This document shows, in pieces, positions 34,555 to 34,765 of a stretch of 34,765 nucleotides of DNA. The notes under the pieces were generated by a model. That model had not been told where the DNA came from. It did no database searches and saw nothing but the letters and a program-made list of their open reading frames with translations. Both the position numbers and the translations under genes were made by a program. Each line of letters opens with the position of its first letter. Within the stretch, counting starts at the first letter, position 1. Location: assembly GCA_015486315.1 (NCBI GenBank), contig WFRY01000160.1, positions 1 to 34,765 of the forward strand, given 5' to 3'. The DNA comes from Desulfobulbaceae bacterium. GTDB taxonomy: Bacteria > Desulfobacterota > Desulfobulbia > Desulfobulbales > Desulfobulbaceae.

Positions 34555-34765
34555 ATGAAAAAAACAAAATTAATTACAGTAGTATTTTTTGCTGTTTTAT
34601 TGGCTGTTTCAACTGCGGTGGCTGGCTGGCAGGAAATATTTACCAGCGATTTTCTGGAAAAAGATCTGAACAGCGCTGTTACCAATGCCCTGGCCCGGGG
34701 AATTTCACCCGAGGAAATAATAAACACAGCCATGGCCATTGAAGGCATGGACAGCGGGGCATTAG
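34555..34765 (+). CDS. Exported protein, N-terminal part (runs off window)
   Basis: This ORF is missing from the track because it is cut by the window end. It is open for 70 codons from ATG at 34555, with AGGGAT four bases upstream. The N-terminus MKKTKLITVVFFAVLLAVST is a signal peptide with likely cleavage after TAVA. The mature start, GWQEIFTSDFLEKDLNSAV and RGISPEEIINTAMAI, is helical and not recognised. It may be a small secreted protein with further helices. Function unknown. Confidence 0.7.
   Translation, partial: MKKTKLITVVFFAVLLAVSTAVAGWQEIFTSDFLEKDLNSAVTNALARGISPEEIINTAMAIEGMDSGAL

Noticed and set aside
34470-34748. 92-codon minus-strand ORF at the right edge
   Set aside because: The plus strand there encodes a signal peptide with a ribosome site; the minus frame looks like its mirror.
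1-34765. CRISPR arrays, tRNA or rRNA genes, transposases, phage genes
   Set aside because: None seen. No regularly spaced repeats, no rRNA-like stretches and no transposase or integrase motifs in the ORFs. tRNAs were looked for by eye only.

Overview
The window looks like a chromosomal segment of a Gram-negative, probably anaerobic, Desulfobacterota (Desulfobulbales-like) bacterium. This placement is an inference from gene content: a two-CW type cysteine-rich protein, an RpoH-type sigma factor, several lipoproteins, a small diheme cytochrome, an AF1514-like small protein and a PpsR-type regulator. No rRNA, tRNA, CRISPR array, transposase or phage gene was recognised. Most of it is dense housekeeping sequence in short operons, with moderate GC and AT-rich spacers.

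Layout. 1-4010 (minus): a small AF1514-like protein, then an ATP-grasp ligase, a KamA-type radical SAM aminomutase and an M20 peptidase that runs off the left edge. This is the best candidate for an undescribed system: make a beta- (or shifted) amino acid, ligate it, and hydrolyse the product. The aminomutase appears to lack both aspartates that recognise lysine in lysine 2,3-aminomutase. 4251-5696 (plus): a lipoprotein with three rhodanese domains and a 44-codon ORF or gene remnant. 5613-7988 (minus): a PurD-PurE fusion followed by TsaC. 8174-8841: a FadR-like TetR regulator with a good promoter and a palindromic operator. 8904-13000 (minus): GreA, then a DegT-family aminotransferase with a secreted TPR protein, then RpoH. 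13234-15027 (plus): LepA, ending in a strong bidirectional terminator. 15110-17644 (minus): a small Cys-rich protein, HisI, HisG, EngB and a two-CW protein.

17802-24740 is mainly plus strand: SlyD-like isomerase, MazG, a TIM-barrel isomerase/epimerase, a pentapeptide-repeat lipoprotein and DnaE, with one small minus-strand gene at 18381. 24822-28756 (minus): PepN, a hexapeptide acyltransferase and a double zinc-ribbon protein. 29038-34202 (plus): a ZnT9-like CDF transporter, a geranylgeranyl-reductase-family flavoprotein, a small coupled ORF, a diheme cytochrome, PpsR, a small membrane protein, a lipoprotein alpha/beta hydrolase and dCMP deaminase. The right edge holds the start of an exported protein.

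Dispersed short repeats sit between genes. One family (consensus near GTAAGYGYTTCATGAACGCC) occurs at 5593, 18242 and 25391. A 125-bp nested palindrome at 34333-34457 has related ends.

All calls come from reading the sequence and remembered family motifs. No database search was run.
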